In this document: piece by piece, positions 45,041 through 57,308 of the stretch
Layout: each line of letters begins with the position of its first letter
Position numbering within the stretch: the stretch's first letter is position 1
NCBI GenBank assembly: GCA_024364735.1
Contig: JAGFNQ010001614.1
Coordinates: 869,756 to 933,755, forward strand
DNA length: 64,000 nt
From: Boesenbergia rotunda
Taxonomy: Eukaryota; Streptophyta; Magnoliopsida; Zingiberales; Zingiberaceae
Reading direction: 5' to 3'
The notes under the pieces: model-generated
What the model was told of the DNA's origin: nothing
Database searches by the model: none
Seen by the model: the letters and a program-made list of their open reading frames with translations, nothing else
Made by a program: the position numbers and the translations under genes

Positions 45041-45624
45041 TACCAAGGCAAGGCTTGGAAATTAATCCAAGAGATCAAGGATTCTTGCCTAGCCTCTCTC
45101 CCTCTCCTTCTCTCCCTCTCCCTCTTCTAGTGCCGCTGGCCCTAGAGCCCTCCCCCTTTGCCGTGAGCCTCCACCACCAAGAAGAAGCCGAAGAAAAAGG
45201 AGAAGCGGGCGCAACTCCTTCCTTCCTCCCGGAATCTTGATTCCATTCTTCGTTTGGTGGTTAGTTTTTCATCTCTCTCTTGGTATTCTTGTCGTGCCTT
45301 TGGAGAATCTAGTAGTTCTTATCGGCACGAAACTCGTGGCTTTACGAAGTCATCCCGAAGAAAACTCGGACGCGAATAGAGGCGGAGCTTCCAAGGGGCG
45401 CTACGGTTGGATCTCGTCCCTTTCTACGAGTTACGCGAGGTATTAAGTAAATTAGTTTACTTTCTGCAAAATTTTAAATGTATGATCATGTCTCCATAAG
45501 GTTGCATGCTAGATACGTGGTTAAAATAATTTGAGAAATTATTTATGCTAAACCTTCCACTGCACGTAATTAAATTTTAAAATTACGAACACGTATCCAT
45601 GTCAACATGCACCCGGTCCCAACA

Positions 45625-46376
45625 TAAGACAACCCAAAAACCCTAACCCTCTCCCCAACTCCCTCTCCTAGGGCAGAACTTGCGCCGGGTGCAAGGAGGA
45701 GGAAAGGGAGGAGTTCTCTTCTCATCCTTTCATCAACACATCCTCCTCTTGGGCGTGAAATTTCTGCAGGTCTAGGAGGTGCTTGGCCAGGAGTAAAAGA
45801 GAGGGAGGAGGGCTACCGGCGGTGACCTTGGCTGGGTTTGCGGCGCCGGCTGTGAAGATGAAAAGCCCTAGGTACTAGGGTTTTTGTTGGCGTGTTGAAG
45901 AGGGTAGAAGGCGGTGATATTGGCAGCCCTTGGTGACTCTGGGTCTTGGTAGCTCATCGCTCACACGACATCCAAGAGGGTAGGGTCATATGGTAGATGA
46001 CTACGAGGTCAAAGAAGAGGTATAGCTTCTCTTTGGCTCCTTTGTTTCTCTATCATTTTATGTGTGTTCTTGATTAATTATCATGTTCTAATTATTGTTA
46101 ATTAATGTTGATAATTAATCATGTCATGGGCCCTGATAATAAATGCAAAAATTGGTGATCCTCTCATCGTCTTTTCCACGGTCAATTGGTTCGGCAAGTT
46201 ATAAGGCCTTACTTTTGAGTTTGGCTAAGTTGTAACTTGAATCAATTAATACGATGATGAGATGGTCGTTTGGGAGATAGGTCTCCATTCGGATTAAATT
46301 TTTAATCTGTAGACATGGAGAGGTCACTCATGTTTGACCCCATGTTCATTTAGGAAACCCGCCAAGCTATCCAACA
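45625..46376 (+). repeat. L6 LTR, 3' part, of E6
   Basis: It ends AAGCTATCCAACA two bases before a primer-binding site. The left limit is the end of the L5 LTR at 45624. Only one copy in the window, so its full extent is unknown. Confidence 0.6.
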
Positions 46377-46378
46377 AT

Positions 46379-46390
46379 TAGTATCAGAGC
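46379..46390 (+). other. Primer-binding site of E6 (one mismatch)
   Basis: TAGTATCAGAGC against the usual TGGTATCAGAGC. Confidence 0.75.
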
Positions 46391-47440
46391 TGAGGTTTCC
46401 GATTTTGTGTGTTAAGGATTCAGTTACTTTTTTGCACATTATCATATATTTTATTTTTGCCGGATAATATGTGGATGTGCATAGGCTAACTCATTGTTGT
46501 AGACACTGGATTCAAACTATTATGGCTTAAATAATGGTTGTATATGATTGATTGTGTATTTTGTAATTAATTGAATCCTCGGGGTTGACGAGGCTAGATA
46601 GGTGTTTAATTTTTGTAATTAAATACAACACGTGTTTAGTTGAGCTTTTATTTACTTTCGATCTAGATTATATGCACACTCCTTTGTGGAGTATAGGATA
46701 GATGGATGTAAATAAGTAGTTAGTCATCTCAGCTCGGAGATCCCTTCATTGAGGCTTGCGCATGGTGTAGGGAGGATTGGACGAGGTGGCGATACGACTG
46801 GAAGCGCATTGGAGACCAAGGCCATGCTAGTTGGAAAAATCTAGGATTTTTCTTGTTTATTATATTGGTTTATGTGCTTGTCGTGTCTATGCATGAAAAT
46901 TCCTCAACATAAATAACTAAGTGGGAGAGGGACCCTAAGGGTCCCGCGACCTCCATTACTAATTTGACAAGTGATGCGAACAAGTCTACGTGTCAGCTCT
47001 GAGTGCCTTCCTCCACAACGGATGAGCTTGTTTTGTAGATCACTGGGTCAGACAAGATTATAGGAGATTATTTAGGAGCGTGTGATTTTCCCCAATAGAA
47101 GACACAAAATCCGAGGTAATTTTCTTAGTATCATGTAATGGCAAATACATAGATGCAAATAATAGTATCCTCTCTAACGGAGTCACTACTATTACTTGTA
47201 GGGCCGAAGAGGACCAACTATTAATTTTATTTGTCAAAAGTTAGGTTGACAAGATAATAAAATTAATGGGTAAAGCCTCCTCTTACAAATGTAGAATTCG
47301 TATACGTCTACACTAACGTGGCATACGATATTCTTGGTGTTTTGAGGTGTTGGTTGATTTTGAAATTTATTGTTTGAGGAATCAATTTTTTTTCGGAATC
47401 TAAATTGTGTGATTGTTGTGATTCTCAGGTATTTTCAAAA
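46391..47440 (+). other. 5' leader of E6
   Basis: About 1 kb without a credible coding frame, ending in GATTCTCAGGTATTTTCAAAA before the gag ATG at 47441. Confidence 0.6.
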
Positions 47441-48380
47441 ATGGATCCAGACCCACTTGATTTAATTCTATGAGAAAACGAACTTAATACCCCTACTAAT
47501 AAAGATTGAGAATTAAACCTGGACTTTGTCGCAACTGCCGAGGAATCTAAATGTGAGCTTGTTGAGTTCTATACTGAAAAACCTAATGAGATTAATTGTG
47601 AAGAGGAGATGGAATATTTTAGGCAGTGGTTAGAAGCAGACGAGATGACTCAGAGTCATCAACATCAGGCTTCTTCCATTACCAGTGATACAACATCCAA
47701 GCTCGATGAACTCTTCGGACATCATAATCGGGCCGCTAGGCAAGAGGTTATGAAGAACTTGACAACAACCACCATGATTAAGGGTATGCCCGTGAGGGAA
47801 CATATTCTCAAAATGATGGCTTGGCTGAAAGAGATGAAAATCCTTGGAGCAGAAATTGATGGAGAAACCCAGGTCGATCTCATCCTCCAATCTCTACCAA
47901 AGAGTTTTGAGAAGTTTCGCCTAAGCTACAATATGAACAAATGTACATATTCATGGGCGGAACTTTTGATAGAACTCCAGTCGGTAGAGGAGTTTTCTCT
48001 TCAGGGTTCACATACTTTCATTGCTCAAGGGGTTACTACTTCTAAATCGAAAGGCAAGAAGAAGAAACAAGTTGGGGCAAAGAAAGTAGCAGGATTACAG
48101 GGACCTCAGAGTCGCATGAAGAAGCCAAAAGACAAGTGCTTCATGTGCAAGCAGTCTGGACATTGGAAGGCAGATTGTCCCCGCCGTCAGAGTAATAATT
48201 TAGGTATATCTATTTCTTTTATCGTTGTAACATGTTTAGCGGTGTTATCTACCGGTACCTGGTGAGTAGATACGGATGCCACTAATCATGTCTGCATTTC
48301 TTTGCAGGGGGTTCAGGAAACCCGACGACTAGCCGAGGAGGAGATTACCGTCTACATGGGATAGGCTACGGAGATGACTA
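47441..48380 (+). pseudogene. E6 gag and protease start, broken
   Basis: ATG at 47441: MDPDPLDLIL, then TGA, and another TGA 12 codons on. From 47609 a clean frame reads EYFRQWLEADEMTQSHQH, QVDLILQSLPKSFEKFRLSY and the CCHC knuckle CFMCKQSGHWKADC (about 48146-48187). TGA at 48263 precedes the protease motif VDTDATNHVC, where the catalytic DTG is changed to DTD. The reading stops at the E7 insertion at 48380. Gag would form the particle; protease would cut it. Confidence 0.85.
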
Positions 48381-48793
48381 TGTTGGATCGAGAAAAATGA
48401 TAGAGGGGGGGGCGTGAATATCGTTAAAACTTTTCGGATTAAAAAGAGCAGATACGCAGCGGAAATAAATAAATCACATAGGAACACAAGTCAATTTTTA
48501 CTTGGTTCGGAGTTGTGGTCGGCTCCTACTCCAAGGACCACGGTCCTTGACCATTTACTTTGGGCAATACTATAATCACGCAAAAAGGATTTACAAGTTA
48601 AGTTCTACAGTATTTTAGGAAATTAATATTTCTATACTTTTCGTTACCGACGCCCGATATGGGTCGTATTTCGGTGCAGAGGGTCATCGTCGGCACTGGA
48701 TCTCGAAGTCGGAGTTTGCCGGGGCGTAGCGCTTGAACGAAAAGCTTTGGAGCGTTGAGAAAATGTGTTATTGAAGCCTTGGGGTCGATCCCC

Positions 48794-48800
48794 TTTTATA
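48794..48800 (-). promoter_or_regulatory. Putative TATA box of E7 3' LTR
   Basis: The minus strand reads TATAAAAGGGG followed by ATCGACCCC, as in E1. Confidence 0.5.
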
Positions 48801-50949
48801 GTGCTCAAACGAGCGCTTGATCAGTTGGGGGCGCCTGACACGTGCCCTTCGATCCGCGAATCCTTATCCGTAGGCTCGGTCAACGCTTATCCTCCCCCAC
48901 TTGGGCGCCTGAGCTGATGGGGGTGCCCGTGACCTCACGGCGCCTGATCCGCCTTGGTTCAGTGGCTTCGTAGCTATGTTTTGGGTTTTGCCTTCACTCT
49001 TGGGCGCCTGTAACCTTACAGGCGCCTGAGCCCATTCGGGCGCCTGTCTCCATTCAGGCGCCTAGGCCCAGTGAAGCACCTTCACTTGCAGACGATCAGT
49101 CCTTCGACCCTGCAACTTAGTTTAGTCCCCAAAACATAATAAGCAATAGTTACAACCGTAGCTGTCTTGGTTCTGACTCTGGGTCTCCCAAATGGAACCC
49201 TAGGTCAAACCGATGCCTACTGTTCCCTCGACGGGGAACGCGTCCTCACCTACTCCTCTCAGGAGAGTTTACCTTTTGCCAACCGGCTCCTCCGGTTGGA
49301 CTTTTGCCCAATCCACCTGACCAGGTCTTCGTGCCCAACTTCCGGTCAGGTCTTCTTGCCCAACTTCCGGTCAGGTCTTTGGTGCCCAACCCCTTGCCAG
49401 GACTTCATGCCCAGTCCTCAACCAGGACTTCTCTGCCCGACTTCCGCTCAGGTCTTCTTGCTGTTAGTGATATGAGAGAAGTGTCCTAAGGCAATCGCCT
49501 TATGATTGTAAACATTTATTTTAATAAATGATAATTCACTATTTGAGTATACATGTTTATGTATTTGATTGGGATCTTAAACTCATCTACTGAATGTCCG
49601 CAATACAACTCACAGCATAAGAGAATTTGTGATGGGATCACAACTAGTGATTATCTCTAAATGTGCAAATGTGAAGTATTGAAAATATCCCTAGTCGATG
49701 AATTGATAAATACAGACACTATCAATTCTGCTGAGACTAGCATGGGTTATTCTCTAATCAGCTGATTCTCACTGGCTGGTGACATTGGGATGTCCGGAGA
49801 TAAACATGGGTGCTAGATAAGGGAACTAGTTCATTGGAGTGACTAGCTGTAAGACTTCATATGGAATCTATCTATAGATATGCCAATGAAGTTCTTACTG
49901 CGGCTTAAGTGCGATGTTCCTTTGACTTGCGGTGTTCAAGTCATCTTGGTCATGGAGACTTATACTTTAACATCTTAAGCAAGCATCTCCAAGGAGGTGT
50001 GGACCCAGGATGATTGGGTATAAGCCGAAGTGCCCGAAGATGTTTGAACAGACTACAAAGGATTCACCACTCCTTGCGAGGAGATGTATACCCAGGCCTA
50101 TCGTCGGATTATTACTCAAAATCTCTGCCCAGAGTATATCATGTTAAGAGTGCAAGTCTCTTAAATACATGAGAGTAATTAGAAATCCAAAGGACGAGAA
50201 AGACATTACTTGGGCTAGGTGTGACGTAGTCAGCCTAGTGGGGACTGACACAAATAGACCGTGTCCTGAACCAAGTGGGTATAAGATGGTGAAGGGAATG
50301 AGGCACGATTCATTAGAGCTGCTGAAGGGTTTCAGAATTACTTCTGAGGTCAACCGTTGATCTTTCGATTAATTGGGGGTCATGATGTACTACTAGGTGC
50401 CACTCATGATCGTTCTATAATTTGTTGATTATAGACGGCCAACATAAATCGAAAGCCTATTTAGTCACACACACTACGAGTAATCCGAGGGATTTAAAAC
50501 GAGTTGAAAATTGGATTTTCCGATCAAGAGAAATAAGTCGAATCTGAGTTAATCAGAGGCGCAATGGAAGCTAAAAATGGCTAAGTCTTTTGAATACTTT
50601 TTGGGCGAATTAAATGAGTTTAATTCGCGTTGGTTCGGCTCGGTTTGGGCCGGGCAAAGAGGGTGCCAACCCTCCTTGGTTGGCCGACCACCTATTGGGG
50701 AGATAACCAATTAATTTTGGTTTAATTAATAAAGTAAATCTAGCGCGATTTATTATGGATAAATAAATTTGTATAAAGAAATTTATAGAAATAAATTTAT
50801 AGAAATTTATTCTTTTTATGGAAGTTAAAATAATCCATGAATTGATTTATTTTAATTTTATAAAATCAATTATGAATTGATTTTTCCATAATAAGAAAGT
50901 TTATAAATTTCTTATAAAATTTATTGCATAATAAAAGGAGAGATTAATT

Positions 50950-51380
50950 AGTTTTATTATAAAGTTAGTTATAATAAAACTTGGTTTAAACGGAATAATT
51001 CATAAGAGAATTTATAGGATAAATTTCCTATGATAATTAATTAGTTTTATTATAAAGTTAGTTATAATAAAATTCATAAGAGAATTTATAGGATAAATTT
51101 CTTATGATAACTAATTAGTTTTATTATAAAGTTAGTTATAATAAAACTTGGTTTAAACGGAATAATTCATAAGAGAATTTATAGGATAAATTTCTTATGA
51201 TAATTAATTAGTTTTATTATAAAGTTAGTTATAATAAAATTCATAAGAGAATTTATAGGATAAATTTCTTATGATAACTAATTAGTTTTATTATAAAGTT
51301 AGTTATAATAAAACTTGGTTTAAACGGAATAATTCATAAGAGAATTTATAGAATAAATTTCTTATGATAACTAATTCCAT
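50950..51380 (+). repeat. Higher-order AT-rich tandem repeat in solo L5
   Basis: The word AGTTTTATTATAAAGTTAG recurs at 50950, 51043, 51117, 51210 and 51284. Spacings alternate 93, 74, 93 and 74, so the true unit is 167 bp, made of two related subunits. The longer subunit adds CTTGGTTTAAACGGAATA. The E4 LTR has fewer copies. Confidence 0.88.
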
Positions 51381-51428
51381 TAATTCCGTTAATTCGGTTA
51401 AGAGGAGACTTGGCAAGGGAGAAGCAAC

Positions 51429-51437
51429 TATATAAGG
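51429..51437 (+). promoter_or_regulatory. Putative TATA box of solo L5
   Basis: TATATAAGG, just after the repeat block and AAGAGGAGACTTGGCAAGG. Confidence 0.55.
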
Positions 51438-52280
51438 AACCATAGGCAAGCCTTGGATTCCTAAGATTTGGATAATCGATATAGAGCTCCCTCTCTCTCT
51501 CTTAATTCTCTTCTCTCTTTCCCTTTCCCCACCTAGGGCCGGCGCCCTCTTGGCCAATTAGGGCCGGCGCCCTCTTGAGGACCTAGGGCCGAAGCACCTC
51601 CCTCCCAAGGGTGAGTTGCCGTGAGCTTCAACAAGAAGGAGAAACCAAACAAGAAGAAGAAGAAGCGGATAGCGACTCCTCTCTTCTCGGAATTCGATTC
51701 CGTTTCTTTGTTGGTTAGTTTCCACTCTTTCCTATTTCTTCTCTTGTACTTCTTTGTTGTGCCTATAGAGAATCTAGTAGTTCTCGTCGGCACAAAACTC
51801 GTGACTTTGCGAAGTCATCCCGAAGAGAACTCGGCGTGGACGCGAATAGAGGCGAAGCTTCCAAGGGACGCTACGGTTGGATCTCGTCCCTTACTTCGAG
51901 TTACGCGAGGTACTTGGTAAATTAGTTTACTTTTCCGCAAAGTTTTAATTTATGATTATGTCAACACACCATAAGATTGCATGCTAGATACGAAGTTAAA
52001 ATAATTTGGGAAATTATTTTATGCAAATTCTTCCGCTGCACGTAAAAATTTAAAATTTTACGAACTCGTATCCTTGTCGACATGCACCCGGTCCCAACAC
52101 TTGCCTAGTCCTTGACCAGGATTTCTTTGCCCATCCCTTTGCCAGGACTTCTTGCCTAGTGTACCTAGGACTTCTTCCTGCACACTCAGTGAACAAGTTA
52201 GAACATAACAACATCTTAACTTCTGAACCCTTTGCCATTATCAAAATCCAGGTTTGACTTAGGTGTTGCCTGCACCAACA

Positions 52281-52295
52281 ATCTCTCCCTTTTTA
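52281..52295 (-). other. Polypurine tract of E7
   Basis: + strand ATCTCTCCCTTTTT next to the 3' LTR, matching 1112-1126 in E1. Confidence 0.8.
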
Positions 52296-53568
52296 TTTAT
52301 GGCAACCCGGTTCAAAAAGATAAGTTAAAGAAATAGGTAAAGTAACAGATTTAATTTCCTCCCCCTGGAAGAAATCTCCCCCTGAGTTTTGCAATGATTA
52401 ATAGGGTTTTTTTAAAACATTTCTAAGTCTTTTGTTTCTAAAGTTGAAAAGATTTTTCAGGGTTTCAATACTTAGAAAATTTTCAAAAAGGGATTTAAGT
52501 TAGAAAAATTTCCAAAATATTTTTGAGTTGGGCACTTAGAAAATTTTTCAACACATTTAGCTTTAGTACTTAGAAAATTTTCAAGAGAATTTTGAAGTTT
52601 TGACACTTAAAAAATTTTCCACCAGAAAATTTTAGAGTAAGTACTTAGAATATTTTTGAAAACAATTTTGAGTTAATTACGTAGAATATTTTTGAAAATA
52701 AAAATAATTTTGAGTTAAGTACTTAGAATATTTTCGAAAACGAAACAATTTTGAGTTAAGTACTCAGAATATTTTCGAAAACAAAAACAATTTTGTGTTA
52801 AGTACTTAGAATATTTTTGAACAGAAATTATCTTTCAAAAAGAACTTAAGTGCTTAGGGAACTTTGCTTTTTGAAAATGGAGATAAAATTTTGAAAAATT
52901 TAATTTTGAGAAAAAAAATTTAAAAATTTTAAACCCTTCTTTTCTCTCCTTTCCAATCTCTCCCCCTTTACCATATATCAAAAAAAATATAGCAAAAATA
53001 ATGAGTAATAAAAAGTAAGGTGCTGTATTGAACCAATTCTAAGTATAAACTAGACCAAATCAATTTAAATTTTCTTTTTCGGGTCCTGTCTAACCCAGTT
53101 AGCTACTTACTAACTGTTATAAAAAGTAGTTTTCGCTAGGGTTAGTCAAGTTATGTGATCTGATCAAGTTAGATTTTCTAAGCTTGACACTTAACCTGAT
53201 TACTGTTCAATTGGTATTTATTGCCCCAATTACTGCAGATGCACTGACTTAAAGCATCTTGAATCACGGCATAGATCTAAGCATCTCAACCCAGTCTAGG
53301 TTATCAATCAAAAGTGCCCTAAGGTGCTTGTGAGATGCTGGCTTCTAGATCTATAGGTGCATGCAGTTCTAGGGTTAGAGCCTAAGCTAAGTCCATTTGC
53401 GAAAAGCCCTAGCTTTGAAGGGGGTAAGTTTTGAAAAAAAACTAAGTCGGAAAATCATTTTAAATTTAAAAAGAATAAATGCTTTTCAAATTAAATAAGA
53501 AATAAAACAGTTTAAAAAAACATAAATAGAGCAGTCCTATTCTACCAAACATAACCCTAACTGCCTTC
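52296..53568 (-). repeat. AT-rich noncoding tract of E7 with about 40-bp tandem repeats
   Basis: Five units with GTACTTAGAATATTTT and CAATTTTGAGTTAA occur from about 52641 to 52815, spaced 38 to 42 bases. Extra CTCCCCCT tracts lie at 52362, 52376 and 52970. No coding region. Equivalent to 1127-3640 in E1. Confidence 0.7.
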
Positions 53569-56500
53569 TTAGTGAGCTGAACTCAGATCAGGTAAGGGTT
53601 TGGTGAAGATATCAGCTAAGTTTGATTTTGAATCTACATGCTTAAGGACTATCTCACTCCTGGCTACATGATCTCTTACAAAGTGATGTTTAACCTCTAT
53701 ATGTTTTGTTCTAGAGTGTTGGATTGAGTTCTTAGTTAGATTAATTGAACTTATGTTATCAATGTAGACTTGGGTTTGGGTGTAATCAAGATGGAAGTCC
53801 TTAAGAGTGTGTATCATCCATAAGAGTTGTGCTACACACTCTCCTAAAGCAATATATTCAACTTCGGTTGTCGATAGAGCTACGCAGTGTTGCTTTCTAC
53901 TACACCAACTGACTAGACTGTTTCCTAAAAGTTGGCAGCTTCCACTTGTACACTTTCTATCTAGTTTGCATCCAGCATAGTTAGAATCCGAATATTCTGA
54001 CAGGTCAAAAGTTGAGGTCCTAGGATACCAAATCCCTACATTTAGGGTACCCTTAATGTATCTAAGTATTCATTTTAGGGCTGCTAAGTGTGTTTCCTTA
54101 GCACAGGTTTGGTACCTAGCACACATTCCTACAGTGAAAAGGATATCAGGTCTGCTGGCTGTAAGGTAAAGTAGACTTCCAATCATACTTCGATATAGTT
54201 TAAGGTCTATAGGTTTACCTTCAGGGTCACTATCTATTTTTACATTTGTGGCCATAGGGGTACTTATGCTTTTGGAGATATCCATTTTAAATTTCTTTAT
54301 TAACTCCTTAGCATATTTAGATTGATGAACATAATTTTCATCCCTAGTTTGCTTAATTTGTAATCCTAAAAAGAAGTTGAGCTCACCAACTAAGCTCATT
54401 TCGAATTCGTTTTCCGTTATTTTTACAAATTCTTTTAAGAAATTTGAGTTGGTGGATCCAAAAATTATGTCGTCAACAAAGATTTGGGCAATGAAAATGT
54501 CTTTTTCTAAGGTTTTAACAAAAAGAGTTGAATCAATTTGTCCTTGGTTGAATTCCTTAGAAATGAGGTAGGTTGATAGACATTCATACCATGCCCTAGG
54601 TGCTTGTTTTAGTCCATACAGTGCCTTATTGAGTTTGTAAACGTGGTCAAGTTTTTCTAAGTCCTCAAAACCTGGGGGTTGTCCTACATAGACTTATTCT
54701 CTAATAAATCCATTCAGAAAGGCTGACTTTACATCCATTTGGTAGAGTTTAAATCCTTTATGGGCTGCAAAGGCTAACAACATTCTAATAGACTCAAGTT
54801 TGGCTATTAGGGCATAGGTTTCGTCATAGTCTAACCCTTCGACTTGACTGAACCCTTTAGCTACTAAGCGGGCTTTATTTCTAACTATTTCCCCTTGATC
54901 ATTTAGCTTATTCCTAAACACCCACTTAGTATCAATAATGGATTTGCCCTCAGGTTTAGGTACTAGTTCCTAGACTTGGTTCCTCTCAAATTGGGCTAAC
55001 TCTTCTTGCATTGCTATGATCCAATCAGGATTAGGTAAGGCTTCCTCTATAGTCTTAGGTTCAATTTTTGAAATCAGTGCGATCTGACTAAGATTTCTAT
55101 AGGAAGACCTAGTTCTGACTCCTAAGGTTGGATCACCCACAATTTGATCAGTTGGGTGACTGTGTCTAGGTTTCTTGGTTCTTCTAGAACTTGGTTCAAC
55201 CTCAGGTCGGCTGGACGGTTCGGTTCAGTATTTGGTTCAACTACTTGGGTTGGTTCAATTATTGGTTCAATTGACTCAATAGTTGGTTCAATAGTCAGTT
55301 CGTTTAGAGGTTCAACTAGTGGTTCAATTGATGGTTCAATAATTTATTCATTATCTTCATGATCAATATTTGATGGATTTAGATTTGGATCATCAGATTT
55401 TGAATTAGTTTCCTCATCAAATATTAGATTTGTTGTTTCTTCAATTTTGTTAGTTTGTTTATTGTAGACCCTATAGGCTTTACTTGTTGTTGAATATCCT
55501 AAATATATTCTAGGGGTTGACTTAGACTGGAATTTCCCTAGGTAGTCCTTGGTGTTTAGGATGTGGACTTTGCACCCAAAGACCCTTAGTTAGTGTAGGT
55601 TTGGATGTCTATGATAATATAATTCATAGGGAGTTTTATTATGTCATTTGTTGATTAGGACCCTATTTTGGATATAGCAAGCCGTACTAATTGCTTCTGC
55701 CCAAAATTGATTAGCTAGATTGAATTCATTGAGCATAGTCCTAGCTGCTTCCTGTAGGGTTCTATTTTTCCGTTCTACTATCCCATTTTGCTGGGGGGGT
55801 TCTAGGACATGAGAATTCGTGAATATACCCGTTTATTCTACAAAATTCCTCGAACCTTTGATTCTCAAACTCTCCCCCGTGATCACTCCTAAGTCTTTTG
55901 ATTTTGGTATCATTTTGATTTTCAATTATCTTACAAAAATCAATAAATAGGTTTAGGGTTTCATCCTTAGTCTTTAGGAACCTAACCCAAGTAAACCTAG
56001 AGTAATCATCGATAATTACTAAGCAGTACCGGTTTTCTCTTAGTGACTTGTCTCCATGTGAATCAAATAGGTCAAGGTGCAGGAGCTCAAGTGTGGTTTG
56101 AGTTAGGTCCGATTGAATTTGTTTGTGATTAGACCTGGTTTGTTTACCTTGGTTGCATGATTCACATATCATGTTTTCATGGTTCTTAATTTTAAGTATT
56201 CCTTTAAATAGACCAAGTTGAGTGATTTTTGAAATTAGTCTTAGATTAGTGTGACCTAATCTCCTATGCCAGAGGTTTGACTCTTCTAACTGAGTTAAGA
56301 AGCATTTAGGTAGTAAGGGTAAGTTTATAGTGTAAACGTTATTTTTCCTAGTGCCCTTAAGCATGACTTCTGAGTCTTGCAAATTTTTAATCAGGTAGTC
56401 AGAGTTGGTAAAAGTAACTACATAGCCAGTATCACAGAATTGACTTATACTAAGCAAATTAAATTTAAAGATTTCAACCAAGAGTACCTTTTTAATTACG

Positions 56501-56685
56501 AAATCAGATTTGAGTTCAATGTTACCTAACCCAATGACTTTGAGTGTAGCATTGTTGCCAAATGCTACTGAGCCTAGGTTCTTGAACTTGAGTTTGGTGA
56601 ATTTCAATTTGTCTCCAGTCATGTGTCTGGAGCATCCGCTATCCATCATCCATTGGTCTAAATCTTTATGTTCCTACACATAAAG
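53569..56685 (-). pseudogene. E7 pol: protease, integrase, RT, RNase H
   Basis: Protease DQWMMDSGCSRHMTGDK (about 56640), pre-integrase LWHRRLGHTNLRL, integrase HLDLFD, RSDHGGEF and (after a one-base insertion in a C run near 55795) QQNGIVERKN. A linker with IEP and VEP repeats (about 55200-55350) precedes RT. RT has QMDVKSAFLNGF and IFVDDIIFGSTN (about 54460). RNase H reads STTEVEYIALGECVAQL, YIDNISSINLTKN and DIFTKPLPDL. Stops and frame changes occur throughout. Catalytic residues of protease, integrase and RT are still readable. Same order as other copia elements; the Sirevirus link rests on similarity of type. Confidence 0.88.
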
Positions 56686-57308
56686 AATTTGTTGATTTGG
56701 ATCCAATTAGAATTAAGGATAGCTTAAATTGATTTTCACAACCTAGTCTGTCTCACTCAATCTAGAGTTATCAATCATGTTAACCTTATGGGTTTTGTGA
56801 GACAGTTTTTATATATTTTTTAAAAAAATGATTAATTTTGAAAAGTTGAATTGATTTTGAAAACAACTTAATTGAATTTTAATTTAAAAAGTGGTTGAAT
56901 CTAAGATTAATTGAAATCTGTGTTAGATTCAAATATGACAATAGTAAAGTGAATTTGGTTTTCAAAAATCGGCTTCCAGGTCTTGGCGAGGCACTTGGCA
57001 TTCTTTGGTCGTAGCCTTATTGGATCATCAACCATTTCCTTGACAAAGCCTTTTATTGAAAATCCATCTTCAAGTTACTCCTTGAAAGATTTTGGTCTAA
57101 CGAATTTGGGTCTTGGATCGGTAGCTTCGGCTAGTTCCACCAAAATGGCTTCCCTAACGTACTATCATCTCACCTCCACCCAATACTATATTGTTCAAAT
57201 TTCAGTTAATCATTTTAGTCCTTAATCTAACCAGTCCTACGTCTAAGCATGATAATTTGCAGAAATAAATAAACATGCAAGCATGCAATTTTAAGTTAAG
57301 AAAAGAAT
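56686..57308 (-). other. Gag-pol spacer of E7
   Basis: AT-rich DNA matching 3641-4105 in E1, with GTTAACCTTATGGGTTTTGT and the GTACTATCATCTCACC stretch. No coding region apart from a chance frame on the other strand. Confidence 0.6.

Larger units (their letters stand above)
44208..45624 (+). repeat. L5 LTR, 3' part (plus strand)
   Basis: It joins the L5 sequence at TGACACACACAGACC, equal to about 50246 of the solo L5 LTR, and runs to GGTCCCAACA at 45624. The 5' part is missing at the E5 boundary. Confidence 0.85.
49462..52099 (+). repeat. Solo L5 LTR (2638 bp)
   Basis: TGTTAGTGATATGAG...GGTCCCAACA, flanked by a perfect 5-bp duplication CTTGC (49457-49461 and 52100-52104). No internal domain. 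It has the TATA box at 51429 and the 167-bp higher-order AT repeat (50950-51380). Confidence 0.95.
48381..52280 (-). repeat. L1 LTR, 3' LTR of E7, split by solo L5
   Basis: TGTTGGATCGAGAAAA...CTGCACCAACA. Pieces 48381-49461 and 52105-52280 give about 1.26 kb after removal of the L5 LTR and one duplication copy. TATA box on the minus strand at 48794-48800. GGCGCC block near 48830-49070; stem-loops such as CCTGACCGGAAGTTGGG on the minus strand near 49325-49450. Confidence 0.88.

Noticed and set aside
45055..45446. Possible gene start after a TATA box with frames of 61 to 69 codons
   Set aside because: The same sequence recurs in each L5 LTR; this is the LTR promoter and its transcribed part, not a host gene.
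45625..45680. Telomere-like CCCTAACCC
   Set aside because: Only one copy of the word, in a GC-rich LTR part; not an array.
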